DNA from: Verrucomicrobiota bacterium
GTDB lineage: Bacteria; Verrucomicrobiota; Verrucomicrobiia; Limisphaerales; SXTU01
Assembly: GCA_016871445.1 (NCBI GenBank)
Contig: VHDH01000001.1
Span: forward strand, 20,229-84,228
DNA: 64,000 nucleotides
Direction of reading: 5' to 3'
Shown: positions 36,201 to 43,059 of the stretch, one piece after another
Layout of the letters: each line of letters begins with the position of its first letter
Numbering within the stretch: position 1 is the first letter of the stretch
Notes under the pieces: model-generated
Database searches by the model: none
Told to the model about the DNA's origin: nothing
What the model saw: only the letters and a program-made list of their open reading frames with translations
Program-made: the position numbers and the translations under genes

Positions 36201-39090
36201 TGCAATGATTGAGAGTATCTTCGCCGCGCGCCGCACCGCGCAGACCCTCCCCGGTCAGCCGCCCTTACCCAACACGCAAATCAAGCTGGAGCCGGACCCG
36301 CTGAACAACTCGCTCGTCGTTTCCGCCAGCAAGGAGAACGTGGAGTTGATTCAGGACTTGCTGAAGAAACTGGACGCCGAGCCGGCCATCGCGGGCGGCG
36401 TGCTAGAGGTGTTCCCGTTGCAGTTCGCGGACGCCACGCGCGTCGGGGCATTACTGACTTCACTCGTGCAGCAGGGGCTTTACCGGCCCGGCCAGTTACC
36501 CGGCGCGCCGCGCGCGACCTCCATGGACAAGCTCGCCGTGACTGTGGACCCGCGCAGCAATTCACTCTTTGTTAGCGCCAGCCCAGAAACCATGACTGTG
36601 GTGCGCGAGGTCATTAAACGCATGGACGTGCAGGAGCAGAACCTGACCGGCGACGTGAAACTCTTTCAACTTAAGAACGCCCGGGCCAGCACGCTCGCCG
36701 CGACACTCACGCAGTTTTTCACCGCCAAGCAGGCCGCTGACACCGCACTCATCGCCAACGCTAATCAGCGCCGCCTGCCCGCCACCGTTATTGCTGACGA
36801 CCGCGTGAACACACTGCTCGTGACCGGCGGGAAGGAAGCGTTCGACTTCGTTGAGCGCCTGCTCCCGCAACTCGATGGCGAGGGGACCTTCAACAAGCTG
36901 AATTTCCGCGTGTTCCCGTTGAAGAAGGCCACGGCGCAGAAACTACAAGCGACGTTGCAGCCTATCTTCGCGAATCGCCCGCCCCGTGTGCGAGGCGAGC
37001 CGAACGACCCCATCACCATCATCGCCGATGCGTGGGTAAATGCGTTGCTCGTGGGCGCAAACGTTGAGGACCTGAGCGCGATCGAGTCACTCATCAACCA
37101 ACTTGACACCGATCCGATGCCAAACGGACTCGCCATCCATGTCTTCCCGCTGGCCAAGGCGGACGTGCGGAAGGTGGCGCTGACCGTGCAAGGCTTGTTC
37201 CGCGATGGCCCGCCCGGCCAACCCGGCCAACAGACGCAGGTGCAAGTCACGGCGGACGAGCGCATCAACGCGCTGGTCGTGTCCTGTGGCGAGGTGGACG
37301 CCCGGCGCATAGCCGAATTGGTAAAGCGCCTCGACACCGAGCAAGTCGCGCGCGTGGCCGAGATCCGTGTCTTCCCGCTAAAGCACGCTCGCGCCGAGAC
37401 GCTTTCAACCATCCTCAACACTGCGTTGAACACCAAGCCCACGCCGCTTTCCGACCAACAAAACCCTAACGCGCAGTCAGTGCTTCAATTCATCACGCGT
37501 TCGAACGAGGGCCGCGAGCTGATCACGGCAGCGTTGAAGGAAGCCGTCTTGATCACGCCTGACCCACGCATGAATTCGCTCATCGTGAGCGGTCCAGTGG
37601 ATTACATGGGCCTGCTGGAACAGATCATCAGCCGGCTCGACGCAAGCTCGCCGCAGGAGGCGAAGATTAAAGTCTTCGCCCTAAAGAACTCCTCTGCCCG
37701 CGCCATGGCGGACATTCTCACGCAAATGTTCCGCATGACGGCAACGGCGACGACGGCCAGCCAGCGCACAATCCAATACACCCTTGTTCGCCCTGGCGGC
37801 ACAAATGACGCCGCCAGCGCAACGCTCGGCTCAGCGGAACAGACTTCGCTCACAGTCACCGTGGATCCACGCACGAACAGCTTGCTCGTGGGCGGCACGG
37901 ATCATTACGTCAAGATGGTTGAGCAGATCATTGAGTCGCTCGATACCTCCACGGCGAATGACCGGCGCACAGAAGTAATTCGTTTGAAAAACACGCAGTC
38001 CTCCGACGTGGCAGGCGCGGTCCGTAACTTCCTCGACCAAGAACGCCAACGCGTGACGCAAGTGCTCGGCGCGGATGCCGTCGGAGCCGCACAGCAGATG
38101 CTTGAGCGGGAAGTTGCCGTGGTGGGCGAGACGAACAGCAACACGCTCCTCCTCTCCGCCAGCCCGCGTTACTTCACTCAGGTACAAGACTTGATCAAGG
38201 AGCTCGATAAGTCCCAGCCGCAGGTGATGATCCAGGTTGTGCTAGCAGAAGTGGCACTGAACGAGGGGCGGGATATTGGCTTGGAGTGGAATGTGTCCGG
38301 TGGACCGACCTATTCGGCCGGCCTTGGATTGGGTTTAGCGAACGCGGTGAGGAACGGTTTCACGGCTGCGCTTACAGGCGGTGATACTACCTTTATTCTT
38401 AAGGCGTTAAAGGATCAATCCAAGTTAGAAGTCCTGAGCCGGCCGCAGATCGTCACGGCGGACAACAAGCCTGCGAGTATCAACGTGGGCCAGCGCGTGC
38501 CGCTCATCACCGACAGCCGTGTGACTGTGCAGGGCGACACTATCAACTCCTTCCGCTACGAAGACATCGGCGTTAACCTGACCGTCACGCCCAAGATCAG
38601 CCTCGACGGCTTTGTGAAGCTCGAGTTGGGCACGACTAATTCTTCGCTCGCCAGTTCCGACGTTAAGATCAATGCGTCCGCTACCGTACCTGTCATCAAC
38701 CAACGCCGCGCCAACACCACCGTGAGCGTGCAGAATGGCCAGACCATCATCATCGGCGGCCTTATCGGCACACAGGAAGACCGCCGCGTGCGCCGTGTGC
38801 CGGTGCTCGGCGACATCCCCTACCTTGGCGCAGCGTTCCGCAGCACCAAGATCACGAAAGAGCGGAAAGAGCTGTTGATCTTCCTCACGCCGCAGATTCT
38901 CGCGAACAACAATCAGGATCCGGTGCCGCTGACTGATCCGGCCAATGCGCTGCGCGAACAGATAGACCGTTCCCGCATCAGCCCAGAACTCAAGCGCAAC
39001 GAGTTCAACCAGCCAGTGCTGGAGCCAATTTTTCCGGCCCCACCGGCCCCGCCGACTACCCCCAGCGGACGTAAGCCCACCGGTTCATAA
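27271..39090 (+). CDS. gspD: Giant multi-module secretin (GspD family), 3,939 residues
   Basis: Outer-membrane secretin of the type II-like locus, about five to six times the usual GspD length (650-750). ATG at 27271 gives a signal peptide (LLALALLVGTFTLAAQ); the frame is open 39 codons upstream, into gspM. Order: Ala/Pro linker; N0/STN-like domain (about 58-135, IRFQFDGIPYGDVIERFAQM); then about 43 tandem secretin N1-type modules from about residue 187 to 3,649, spaced on average about 82 residues. Each has a D-x-x-x-N-x-L-I/V-V-x-G strand, a helix ending I-x-x-L-D, and a V-F-x-L-K strand with helix. The secretin domain (about 3,650-3,880) has VLAEVALNEGRDIGLEWN, LSRPQIVTADNKPASINVGQ, GQTIIIGGLI and VPVLGDIPYLGAAFRST; a Pro-rich tail follows. 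No frameshift or internal stop. Linkers rich in Ala/Pro occur near 2,190-2,225. Expected protomer mass is roughly 0.42 MDa. Confidence 0.93.
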   Translation: MNRTHPPLLALALLVGTFTLAAQDAPKAPAVAVPATNAPTKAVTIAPSTAAPASNARNIRFQFDGIPYGDVIERFAQMAGKPLLAGNKPEGTLTYNDPNAYTYGEALDTLNVVLAMKGVMLVENANYLQLVPFKELPSTPLKLLRGAAPVGDVRPGEVVTAVLDAKNVDSKEITDSLTSMLSSAGSMAVLPRGRGIIITDRLANIQRIKTLLATIDIEAPAERMMKTFALQNSSGAIVADLLNRTFGVATAPRRQEFNPNTKAMQILPPDPNEYITAVYDDASRTMVLFGPRERIALAEELIAKFEQREGPSGDVRIYQLQSTKADEIAMIIRQAIPGVAEPKETGSAAATKARVIADSQQNRLIVASPVAGQLEQIDLLISRVDKGTTGNVNTNNAPLRVQSVMLTKVFRPRATEPKDFAQIVTQALTRRDPGGRAGITASVIHDPGSKTVVISGTLGDLQTATEILTQLETGTSQPQALQTRFIEVGTAADAKRLLPLVEELYRNQMSGAGALDSGAHAKLMSDDNGRLIVTASEAHLIRVEELVKQLRGKNGVVMNRQLSIIALKNTKLDAILAGFEKLLSDRMADRRFEGQPKPSVVPDNANNRVLVTATPEQLKEIEQLVQVVDVAPATQRREMVVLPVRAKTPAEIITLATQLLAQMGGAGADPQMEPKLIPDASGKQIILLAAQKDLQRVRELVTQLDTATIQNLARQFRSVELNARSAAELTPLVTQLYQEQLKGQNEPPGGAATVLADAKNNRIMVSGADAEITRVEAIIRQLDPAGRKPARDETRVFRLRAALAAEISGLVEKSLNAQAQTVKVLVDARSNSLILSGEPDAVEAASKVIQQLDTPGDVQPREMRVMELKQGDAAAIAALATPLVTELLKSQRGPEYSPTVKIIADAASNRLIISGPRNELLAVNTIVEQLDQAPEGAGGARVFKLNNATALKVVGVVSNAMVKFDARNQPIRRITVSADPDSNSIVVAGTRQDLKDAENIIQRLDNEGIDPSSLEKPKGMKLVEVRGDADALAALATRIFTAQAGRSALTNLVSITPNGKRLIVLAPEAMLPQIEALVNSLDAKPDELQRELHPIVLKNASATELLPKVTAIYSEQSAGKTQKPATIYADASGTRLNVFGTKQQAEAIQQIADTLAGSAPATRETKLIDLGKLTEAKRVMALALQLYKDQFAANPQLGPADAQMVSDGVSGRVIVSARADQMKAIEDIFKRLELTPAASAARETRMIEVGSANDVARLLPIVQKLYAEQWKDRPETDPADAQIVADPQGGRVIVTGRPEHVKEIEGILQKLGTAKAKPQARETRLFDLTTASATELVTTLKVLYTEDAKARFGAQTPDTLIMADTSANRLIAVGDTVELEAVAGLVKKLDSSAAQSSTARVFKIKSADPAKVAEVLTTALVRFDALGRAQKRVSVSVDAKTRTLIVTGDAKELAAVPTIIEQLDQSLGEQPERKIQTVQLNSTTPNTLLSQARKLYDDQIKTQPELTVSELLVMDDASGSQLILAGSDAQLKLFTRILDDLQKLQVTPGERVTKSFDLGPADEVTRLVPLVRSFYEEKWRTRPLSDPADATFLPDTRNGRVIVTGRTNHLVEIEALLGQLRDGAAMEPRTTRFFDLTSSDAGMLVATLRPLYLEQAKLRPGAPAQNTLILAETNSNRLIVTGTANELSVVEQLVRELDKASPQSAIARIFNLKTADLAQVSEILTNAFVTADRIGRSTKRISVVVDAKNRSLIVTGEVRDLQAVGKLIEQIDASPASTNQVRSMRVFALKGRRATETAPKIRQVFEERARSLPEVGTAGAVIVEDIPGNQLIFVGTEAQLALMQETADVMDKAGTTLGREVRVFPLERNSADAVVVMLNRLFPRQTGTTDREDRMLISAGGDDNTLIVDATRTDLDKVEQLLRVMDASPAGDKTTFHAVRLTKGKAEEVATAVTESFTAKLGRGKLPRTTVTPVNGANTLLINGPNGEVENVLKIIQSLDVEMKGDEVEIRIYKLENGTAKEVSLIIEQLLQGMGRARARAAANVTVDPRANSLIISGTPAHFRVVEKVLPTLDKAPERADRDVQFVWLKKAKAFDVSAKLEALFSERPKGEQPLIEPDVMNNSLTVIAKRADLAQIQDLITRLDEQSKDNSIQVRLRPLDRVVAEQMAKMLQSIYPQMSRGTVRVVEKLDPLKPAATNAPATKAPANAPAAQPQAAVADTNAVPEVVIAVDKNANSLLLSGPASELDNVERIISDLSLNFYSNEAEFRLFPLKDADPIVVARTLNELLRMPPVAVTPQRPGEPVRTVEQPPRITVVAEQRTRSVVVRARPTDFALMESLIKQLDSAGQTAQLDFRSVPLTNAPPEKVLPLVQQLVTQLNLIRPGEPLTVVIDPRSRGLLVVAREAVILQVEKMIQSLDKPAPYIEAEVMVFQLRKANATSLALVLQNMIRPGPQGTQSPEARELQEQIRRLRVLGEDGEAVSLDLTKPIKISADGTGGGNRLLLTSTPDNLKALAAVVELMDTPQITEGVNVRIIKLQHADAATVSTTLQSIFTQGRTLATGPGGPGAQPEGLTGKALVNPVGIGVDARSNTLILSGQNESIELASKLVEDLDKAVDHPVTEVRLFRLKHASAARLLPMLQSVFAEGAPVPGTEGLKTQVTRLRTLREANTPRVTDAAKSRAALAMQADDFSNILIVAARSDMLPLIADVVEQLDIPSASGLETVRIFPLAHADPAAVQKVLADLYAGQRAGTVRNEDKPVITLDDRTGSLIVAGNAKSFAIIEGLLQSLDRQLPFDLRDIRILPLENADANVVAGTLQKLMDARLTQRAQLNKSQADALKVIILADQRSNALLVGGGRDAFDMVQMLAKQLDTPGAALSGRIRLVAVQFADARLLAATLTTLFEQRYSTARATDVQRNKPVILPDPRSNSLLITASQEDNRAIDELLQRLDTRLDNPALQLTVLPLKHNDAARVAAMIESIFAARRTAQTLPGQPPLPNTQIKLEPDPLNNSLVVSASKENVELIQDLLKKLDAEPAIAGGVLEVFPLQFADATRVGALLTSLVQQGLYRPGQLPGAPRATSMDKLAVTVDPRSNSLFVSASPETMTVVREVIKRMDVQEQNLTGDVKLFQLKNARASTLAATLTQFFTAKQAADTALIANANQRRLPATVIADDRVNTLLVTGGKEAFDFVERLLPQLDGEGTFNKLNFRVFPLKKATAQKLQATLQPIFANRPPRVRGEPNDPITIIADAWVNALLVGANVEDLSAIESLINQLDTDPMPNGLAIHVFPLAKADVRKVALTVQGLFRDGPPGQPGQQTQVQVTADERINALVVSCGEVDARRIAELVKRLDTEQVARVAEIRVFPLKHARAETLSTILNTALNTKPTPLSDQQNPNAQSVLQFITRSNEGRELITAALKEAVLITPDPRMNSLIVSGPVDYMGLLEQIISRLDASSPQEAKIKVFALKNSSARAMADILTQMFRMTATATTASQRTIQYTLVRPGGTNDAASATLGSAEQTSLTVTVDPRTNSLLVGGTDHYVKMVEQIIESLDTSTANDRRTEVIRLKNTQSSDVAGAVRNFLDQERQRVTQVLGADAVGAAQQMLEREVAVVGETNSNTLLLSASPRYFTQVQDLIKELDKSQPQVMIQVVLAEVALNEGRDIGLEWNVSGGPTYSAGLGLGLANAVRNGFTAALTGGDTTFILKALKDQSKLEVLSRPQIVTADNKPASINVGQRVPLITDSRVTVQGDTINSFRYEDIGVNLTVTPKISLDGFVKLELGTTNSSLASSDVKINASATVPVINQRRANTTVSVQNGQTIIIGGLIGTQEDRRVRRVPVLGDIPYLGAAFRSTKITKERKELLIFLTPQILANNNQDPVPLTDPANALREQIDRSRISPELKRNEFNQPVLEPIFPAPPAPPTTPSGRKPTGS
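30991..32847 (+). repeat. Four-module tandem duplication inside the giant secretin gene
   Basis: Modules 15-18 of the N-module array correspond one-to-one with modules 19-22 at an offset of 927 bases (309 codons). The clearest anchors are DPADAQIVADPQGGRVIVTG against DPADATFLPDTRNGRVIVTG, ARVFKIKSADPAKVAEVLT against ARIFNLKTADLAQVSEILT, and VDAKTRTLIVTG against VDAKNRSLIVTG. GACCCGGCGGACGCG is identical at 31099 and 32026. The block boundaries are approximate. The array therefore grew at least once by duplicating a four-module block, as well as single modules. Confidence 0.8.
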
Positions 39091-39101
39091 GTTTTCCACC
39101 T

Positions 39102-39644
39102 ATGATGGCCCGCTTCTTGCCGCGGCGGCTGCTGCCCGCCGCTCCGCTTCCGCTTTGTTCGGGCGTTTGGTTGCTGGTGCTGATCTTGGCGCTCGCTGGC
39201 GGACCAGGCTGCGGTTCATTACGGCTGGGCGGCGATGATCAAGAAGTGCAGGAATTGCATCTGCTGGTGGCGCCGGGCGCGTTGCCATCCCTGGCTTCGC
39301 CCCGCCCCACCGGCCTTGTGGTGCGGGTGTTCGCCAGCAGCCGCGTACGGGCGAAGGGCCTGCCCATCCGCGCAGGCACCCTCGAAATCATGGCCTATGA
39401 CGGGACTATCCCGGACGCCGCATCACCCGCCCGCCCACCCGCACAGCTGTGGGTCTTTCCGGCGGCGAAGCTCGCGGCCCTCGCCGCTACCAGTTCACTT
39501 GGCACCGGCTATGAGTTGGAACTTCCATGGCAGGGGCCGCGTCCGACGGCCGGCCGGCTGGTGATCATGGCCCGCTTGGTGCCGCCCCGCACCGGCCCCG
39601 CGATTTTCACCGCGCCAAGCGTGATCCCCAACGGGCTGAAGTAA
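39102..39644 (+). CDS. Small putative lipoprotein following the secretin
   Basis: 180 residues of no recognised family. The N-terminus is basic, then a hydrophobic stretch (WLLVLILALAGG) ends in GPGC, a plausible but non-canonical lipobox, with Cys about residue 29. The mature part is beta-strand rich with TGLVVRVFASSRVRAKGLP, LEIMAYDGTIPD and GRLVIMARLVPP. It starts 11 bases after the secretin stop and is the last gene of the locus. Many secretins need a small lipoprotein pilotin for outer-membrane insertion, and position and size fit that role, but no pilotin fold (GspS, AspS, PilW) can be recognised. It could equally be another locus-specific accessory protein. Confidence 0.65.
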   Translation: MMARFLPRRLLPAAPLPLCSGVWLLVLILALAGGPGCGSLRLGGDDQEVQELHLLVAPGALPSLASPRPTGLVVRVFASSRVRAKGLPIRAGTLEIMAYDGTIPDAASPARPPAQLWVFPAAKLAALAATSSLGTGYELELPWQGPRPTAGRLVIMARLVPPRTGPAIFTAPSVIPNGLK

Positions 39645-39749
39645 CCGCGAACTGGCCTAGATCAGCGTGATGCAGATAGGAGCTTAGTCGGCCTTTTTTG
39701 GCGAGGTCCTCCTTTACGGCGATCATTGAGTCTTCACGAGAGCCCGACT

Positions 39750-40109
39750 TTAACGTGCAGCGCAAGCTTTTAGGGTTTCCAACGGAACGAACTCAAGCGC
39801 GTGCAGGTGCGTAGCTTCGAGGACAACAGGCGGAGCTTTCCCGGCGTTGAACGCTTCAACCCAACGCGTGACGCAGAGGCACCAGCGATCTCCGGGTTTC
39901 AATCCGGGGAAATCGTATTCTGGCACGGGCGTGGAGAGGTCATTACCGCGTGCGCGAGTGAAGGCGAGAAACTCTACCGTCATCACTGCACAAACGGTGT
40001 GCAACCCCCGATCCTCCGGACCAGTTCGGCAGTAACCGTCGCGATAGAAGCCAGTGCACGGGACAGTGCCGCAACACTGCAGAGGTTGACTGAGGACATT
40101 GCTGGGCAT
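39750..40109 (-). CDS. DUF2237 family protein
   Basis: A 119-residue protein of a short, highly conserved family of unknown function. ATG at 40109 is chosen over the open frame to 40157 because MPSNVLSQPLQCCGTVPCTG is the family N-terminus. Signature blocks are all present: TGFYRDGYCRTGPEDRGLHT, CAVMTVEFLAF, RGNDLSTPVPEYDFPGLKPG, DRWCLCVTRW and APPVVLEATH. The conserved cysteines (CC, C, C, CLC) suggest metal binding or redox chemistry, which is unproven. It is convergent with the end of the secretion locus, across 105 bases. Confidence 0.92.
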   Translation of the reverse strand: MPSNVLSQPLQCCGTVPCTGFYRDGYCRTGPEDRGLHTVCAVMTVEFLAFTRARGNDLSTPVPEYDFPGLKPGDRWCLCVTRWVEAFNAGKAPPVVLEATHLHALEFVPLETLKACAAR

Positions 40110-40495
40110 ACTTGAGGTAGTAATTTTTTGCAACCGGCGGCGTTCAAATGAATCCATTTACGTCTGACTGCAAGCTGGAGTTACATTGATGCTGAGGAAA
40201 TGCCAGGCGGTTGGAACAGAGGTTGGTATTTTCCCAAGCAAGTTTGAACCGCGCGGTGGTGTAAATTTATTTACATTGGCAAGTTGCTCCTGACCGGCTG
40301 ACCTCGATGCACTAGGGCATCTTTTTTGATCCACAGCGGCTGTGTTAAATGTGCGTGGCAAAAGTACGCCCGTGCGGGACATTTTAGCTTCGTGGCACTT
40401 CAATTCAAGATCCGAACCGGGTGAGCATAAGTGTGGAAATGAAATTTCAGGAGATTTACGACGGGTTGATATGAGTGTTAGGGTAACTCATTCGC
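40110..40495. other. Gene-free interval with a TGTAAA-N4-TTTACA palindrome
   Basis: No supportable gene, tRNA or terminator was found in these 386 bases between the divergent DUF2237 and MOSC genes. The only structure seen is the inverted repeat TGTAAA-TTTA-TTTACA at 40260-40275, which is AT-rich against a GC-rich background and could be an operator or promoter element. The interval presumably carries the promoters of both flanking genes. Confidence 0.4.
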
Positions 40496-41086
40496 GTGAA
40501 CGAAATTACTGCCCGCATCGAATCTGTGCTCGGCGAATCCGCGCGCCACTTAACTACCGCCGCGCTGGAAGCTGGTCTGCACGCGCTGCCGACGGCACCA
40601 AAAGATACCGGGCGGCTCATGGGTATTGTGCGCCGACCGACCAAAGACGCGCGGGAACTCCTTTCTTATGCGCGGCTCTCGCCAGAGGCTGGCTTGCCGG
40701 GCGACAACTGGAGCCAAAAGCCCGCGCCTGACCCCACCGCGCAGCTCACGGTTATGCAGACTGGGGTGGCGGAGTTGATTGCCAACGGCCAATCGCTCGC
40801 GCTTTTCGGCGACAACCTATTCGTGGACCTTGACCTCTCGGTGGCCAACCTGCCCGTTGGCTCGCGTTTACGCGTGGGCGCGGCAGTGGTGGAAGTGACA
40901 CCGATGCCGCATGACGGCTGCCGCAAGTTCAAGGCGCGCTTCGGGAACGACGCCTTGCACTTCGTGAACGCCAAGCCCACGCGCTCATTAAACCTGCGTG
41001 GCATTTATTGGCGCGTGATCGAGGCGGGTGACATTGAAGTCGGCTCGCTTGTCCAGGTTCTCTCGCGGCCCGCACCGGCTCAATGA
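40496..41086 (+). CDS. MOSC domain protein
   Basis: 196 residues with a MOSC (molybdenum cofactor sulfurase C-terminal) fold. The pieces seen are GRLMGIVRRPTKDARELL at about 41-58, QLTVMQTGVAELIANGQSLALFGDNLFVDLDL, and VGAAVVEVTPMPHDGCRKFK, whose Cys is the conserved MOSC cysteine, near FGNDALHFVN. Stand-alone MOSC proteins are thought to handle sulfur or molybdenum cofactor and include the YiiM/YuaD type; this one is closest in layout to small single-domain forms. GTG is used as start; no clear Shine-Dalgarno is visible. moeA, another cofactor gene, is about 9 kb away and not linked. Confidence 0.82.
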   Translation: MNEITARIESVLGESARHLTTAALEAGLHALPTAPKDTGRLMGIVRRPTKDARELLSYARLSPEAGLPGDNWSQKPAPDPTAQLTVMQTGVAELIANGQSLALFGDNLFVDLDLSVANLPVGSRLRVGAAVVEVTPMPHDGCRKFKARFGNDALHFVNAKPTRSLNLRGIYWRVIEAGDIEVGSLVQVLSRPAPAQ

Positions 41087-41165
41087 GCACCCCGGCTGCC
41101 TCGCACTGGCAACGCTGGGTTTGCCTGCTCGCCGCCCATGTGCCATAACCGCCGTGCACACACTT

Positions 41166-41948
41166 ATGAAATTGCTCACACCCCGTCTCTTCCACGTCCT
41201 GCTCGCCGCCTCTGTCACCCTGTCCGTTGCCGCCGCCGATGCGAACCTTGGTGTCGGGGCCAAGCCCGTCACCGGCGCGGAGGTCATCCTTGACGGTTCA
41301 CGCGAGATGCTCGACGCGAAGTGGACCTACTGGCAGGGACCACGCTTCGCCTCCTCGATGCCCATCAAATGGAAGATCGTTGAAGACCCTGTGGACAAGG
41401 GAAAAACCGTGGTGCAGACCGATGATCCCGTGGCCGCCGGCGGCAAATACGGCACCGCCGACATTGTGACCAAGAAGCCCTACCGCGACTTTCGCCTGCA
41501 CATCGAGTTCTGCGTCATGAACCCGCGCGGCAACAGCGGCGTGTATCTCCAGAATCGTTACGAAATCCAAATCATGGAAGGCGACAAAACCAAGCACGGC
41601 ATGGGCGCGGTCATCAACGAGACCGAGTCGCCGTATCACGCGTTCGCTGGCCTCGGGAAATGGAACAGCTACGACATCGTCTTCCGCGCCGCGCGCTTCA
41701 AGGACGGCCAACGCGTCGAAAAAGCAATGGTGACGATGTATTTCAACGGCCAGAAAGTTCACAAAAACGTTGAGATCAATCAGGTCTGGGGCGGGGCGAA
41801 CTCCGGCGTGGACGGCGGCAACGACAAGGGCAAGGGCATCACCGACTCGCCGCAGGGCCTCAAGCTCCAGTGCGAGGGCCACGACGTGCGTTACCGCAAC
41901 ACGTGGATCAAGGAGCTCGATCTCAAGGAAGCGAGCACGGATTTCTGA
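41166..41948 (+). CDS. Secreted DUF1080 (3-keto-disaccharide hydrolase-type) protein
   Basis: A 260-residue exported protein. ATG at 41166 gives a signal peptide (LLTPRLFHVLLAASVTLSVAAA); the frame is open to 41028 inside the preceding gene. The mature part is one DUF1080 concanavalin-like domain: VILDGSREMLDAKWTYWQG, FRLHIEFCVMNPRGNSGVYL, YEIQIMEGDKTKHGMGAVIN, and the closing GLKLQCEGHDVRYRNTWIKE. Members are abundant in Planctomycetota/Verrucomicrobiota and several act on 3-keto-glycosides; the substrate here is unknown. The amidase gene begins two bases after the stop. Confidence 0.88.
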   Translation: MKLLTPRLFHVLLAASVTLSVAAADANLGVGAKPVTGAEVILDGSREMLDAKWTYWQGPRFASSMPIKWKIVEDPVDKGKTVVQTDDPVAAGGKYGTADIVTKKPYRDFRLHIEFCVMNPRGNSGVYLQNRYEIQIMEGDKTKHGMGAVINETESPYHAFAGLGKWNSYDIVFRAARFKDGQRVEKAMVTMYFNGQKVHKNVEINQVWGGANSGVDGGNDKGKGITDSPQGLKLQCEGHDVRYRNTWIKELDLKEASTDF

Positions 41949-41950
41949 TC

Positions 41951-42979
41951 TTGAGCGCGCTGCAGCATCAATCGCCCAACCGGGAAACGATCGAGCGGCT
42001 TGCTTGGGTTGGCCTAGTCATTGTTCTCCTCACCGGTTGCACGAACCCCCGCCCGGGCGCGTTGCTCAAACGTACGGGCGATGAGATCATCGCCGCTGGG
42101 CAACTTTTTCACACCGGCACGCGCGTCGTCACTTGGATGGATTCGCGCGGCTATGATGCCTACCGTTGCGAGCGCCGCTTCGCGCCGTTCGACCAGTCTT
42201 CGTGGGAAACCTCGAAGGTTGCCGTGGCAGCGTTAAAAACGCCGAACCGCTACGGCCTGCGCAAGGACGGCCTCACGGAAGCCCAAGTCGAGCAGGTGCG
42301 CGGTGGCGGATGGAACCTCGCGCTGCTGCGCGACCAGGTAGATCAATTCGTCCTGCACTTTGACGCCTCGGGCACGAGCCGCAACTGCTTCAAGGTGCTG
42401 CATGACCACCGCTGCCTGAGCGTCCACTTCATGCTCGACCTCGATGGCACGATCTACCAAACGCTCGACCTCAAGGAACGCGCGTGGCACGCGACCACCT
42501 CGAATACCCGCAGCATTGGCATCGAGATCGCGAACATCGGCGCGTTCGCCCCCGGCCAGCAGCGCATGTTCGAAGAGTGGTACCAGCGTGACGACACCGG
42601 TTGGCCGCGCGTGGTCATTCCCTCGCGCTTCGGCGAGAGCGGCATCCTCACGCCGAACTTCATTGCCCGCCCGGCGCGAAGGGAACCCGTGCTTGGCCCG
42701 GTGCAGGGCCGGCAACTTCAGCAATACGACTTCACTCCCGAGCAATACGCCGCGCTGGCGAAGCTCACCGCCGCCCTCTGCAAAGTCTTCCCCAAAATCC
42801 GCTGCGACTACCCGAAGGACGCAACGGGTAAGCTCATCACGCGCAAGCTGCCCGACGACCAGCTCGGCGCTTACCAAGGCATCCTCGGCCACTATCACAT
42901 CCAGACTAACAAAGTGGACCCGGGGCCGGCATTCCAGTGGGAAGAACTCATTGGCCGGGCGAGAAAGCTGATGAAATGA
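41951..42979 (+). CDS. Lipoprotein N-acetylmuramoyl-L-alanine amidase (Amidase_2)
   Basis: Cleaves the lactyl-amide bond between MurNAc and L-Ala of peptidoglycan. TTG at 41951 is proposed as start: it lies two bases after the DUF1080 stop and gives a lipoprotein signal (WVGLVIVLLTGC). The frame is open to 41870, which would overlap DUF1080 by 79 bases. Amidase_2 features follow: QFVLHFDASGTSRNCF with the first zinc His, TIYQTLDLKERAWHAT with the second His, RSIGIEIANIG, and a C-terminal GHYHIQTNKVDPGPAF with the third ligand region. The N-terminal 100 residues before the domain are unassigned. An outer-membrane-anchored AmiD-like role in turnover or recycling is likely. Confidence 0.85.
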   Translation: MSALQHQSPNRETIERLAWVGLVIVLLTGCTNPRPGALLKRTGDEIIAAGQLFHTGTRVVTWMDSRGYDAYRCERRFAPFDQSSWETSKVAVAALKTPNRYGLRKDGLTEAQVEQVRGGGWNLALLRDQVDQFVLHFDASGTSRNCFKVLHDHRCLSVHFMLDLDGTIYQTLDLKERAWHATTSNTRSIGIEIANIGAFAPGQQRMFEEWYQRDDTGWPRVVIPSRFGESGILTPNFIARPARREPVLGPVQGRQLQQYDFTPEQYAALAKLTAALCKVFPKIRCDYPKDATGKLITRKLPDDQLGAYQGILGHYHIQTNKVDPGPAFQWEELIGRARKLMK

Positions 42980-43059
42980 AGCACGCTCCGTGTGGCGTGC
43001 TGCGTGTTGCGTAGCGCGCACGGACACGCGGCCTTTTCACGCAACCAGCACCACGCCCC

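Noticed and set aside
27271..38200. Periodic structure considered as a CRISPR or DNA satellite array
   Set aside because: Period is about 245 bases, in frame and protein-level only; units differ strongly at DNA level, as expected of diverged protein modules.
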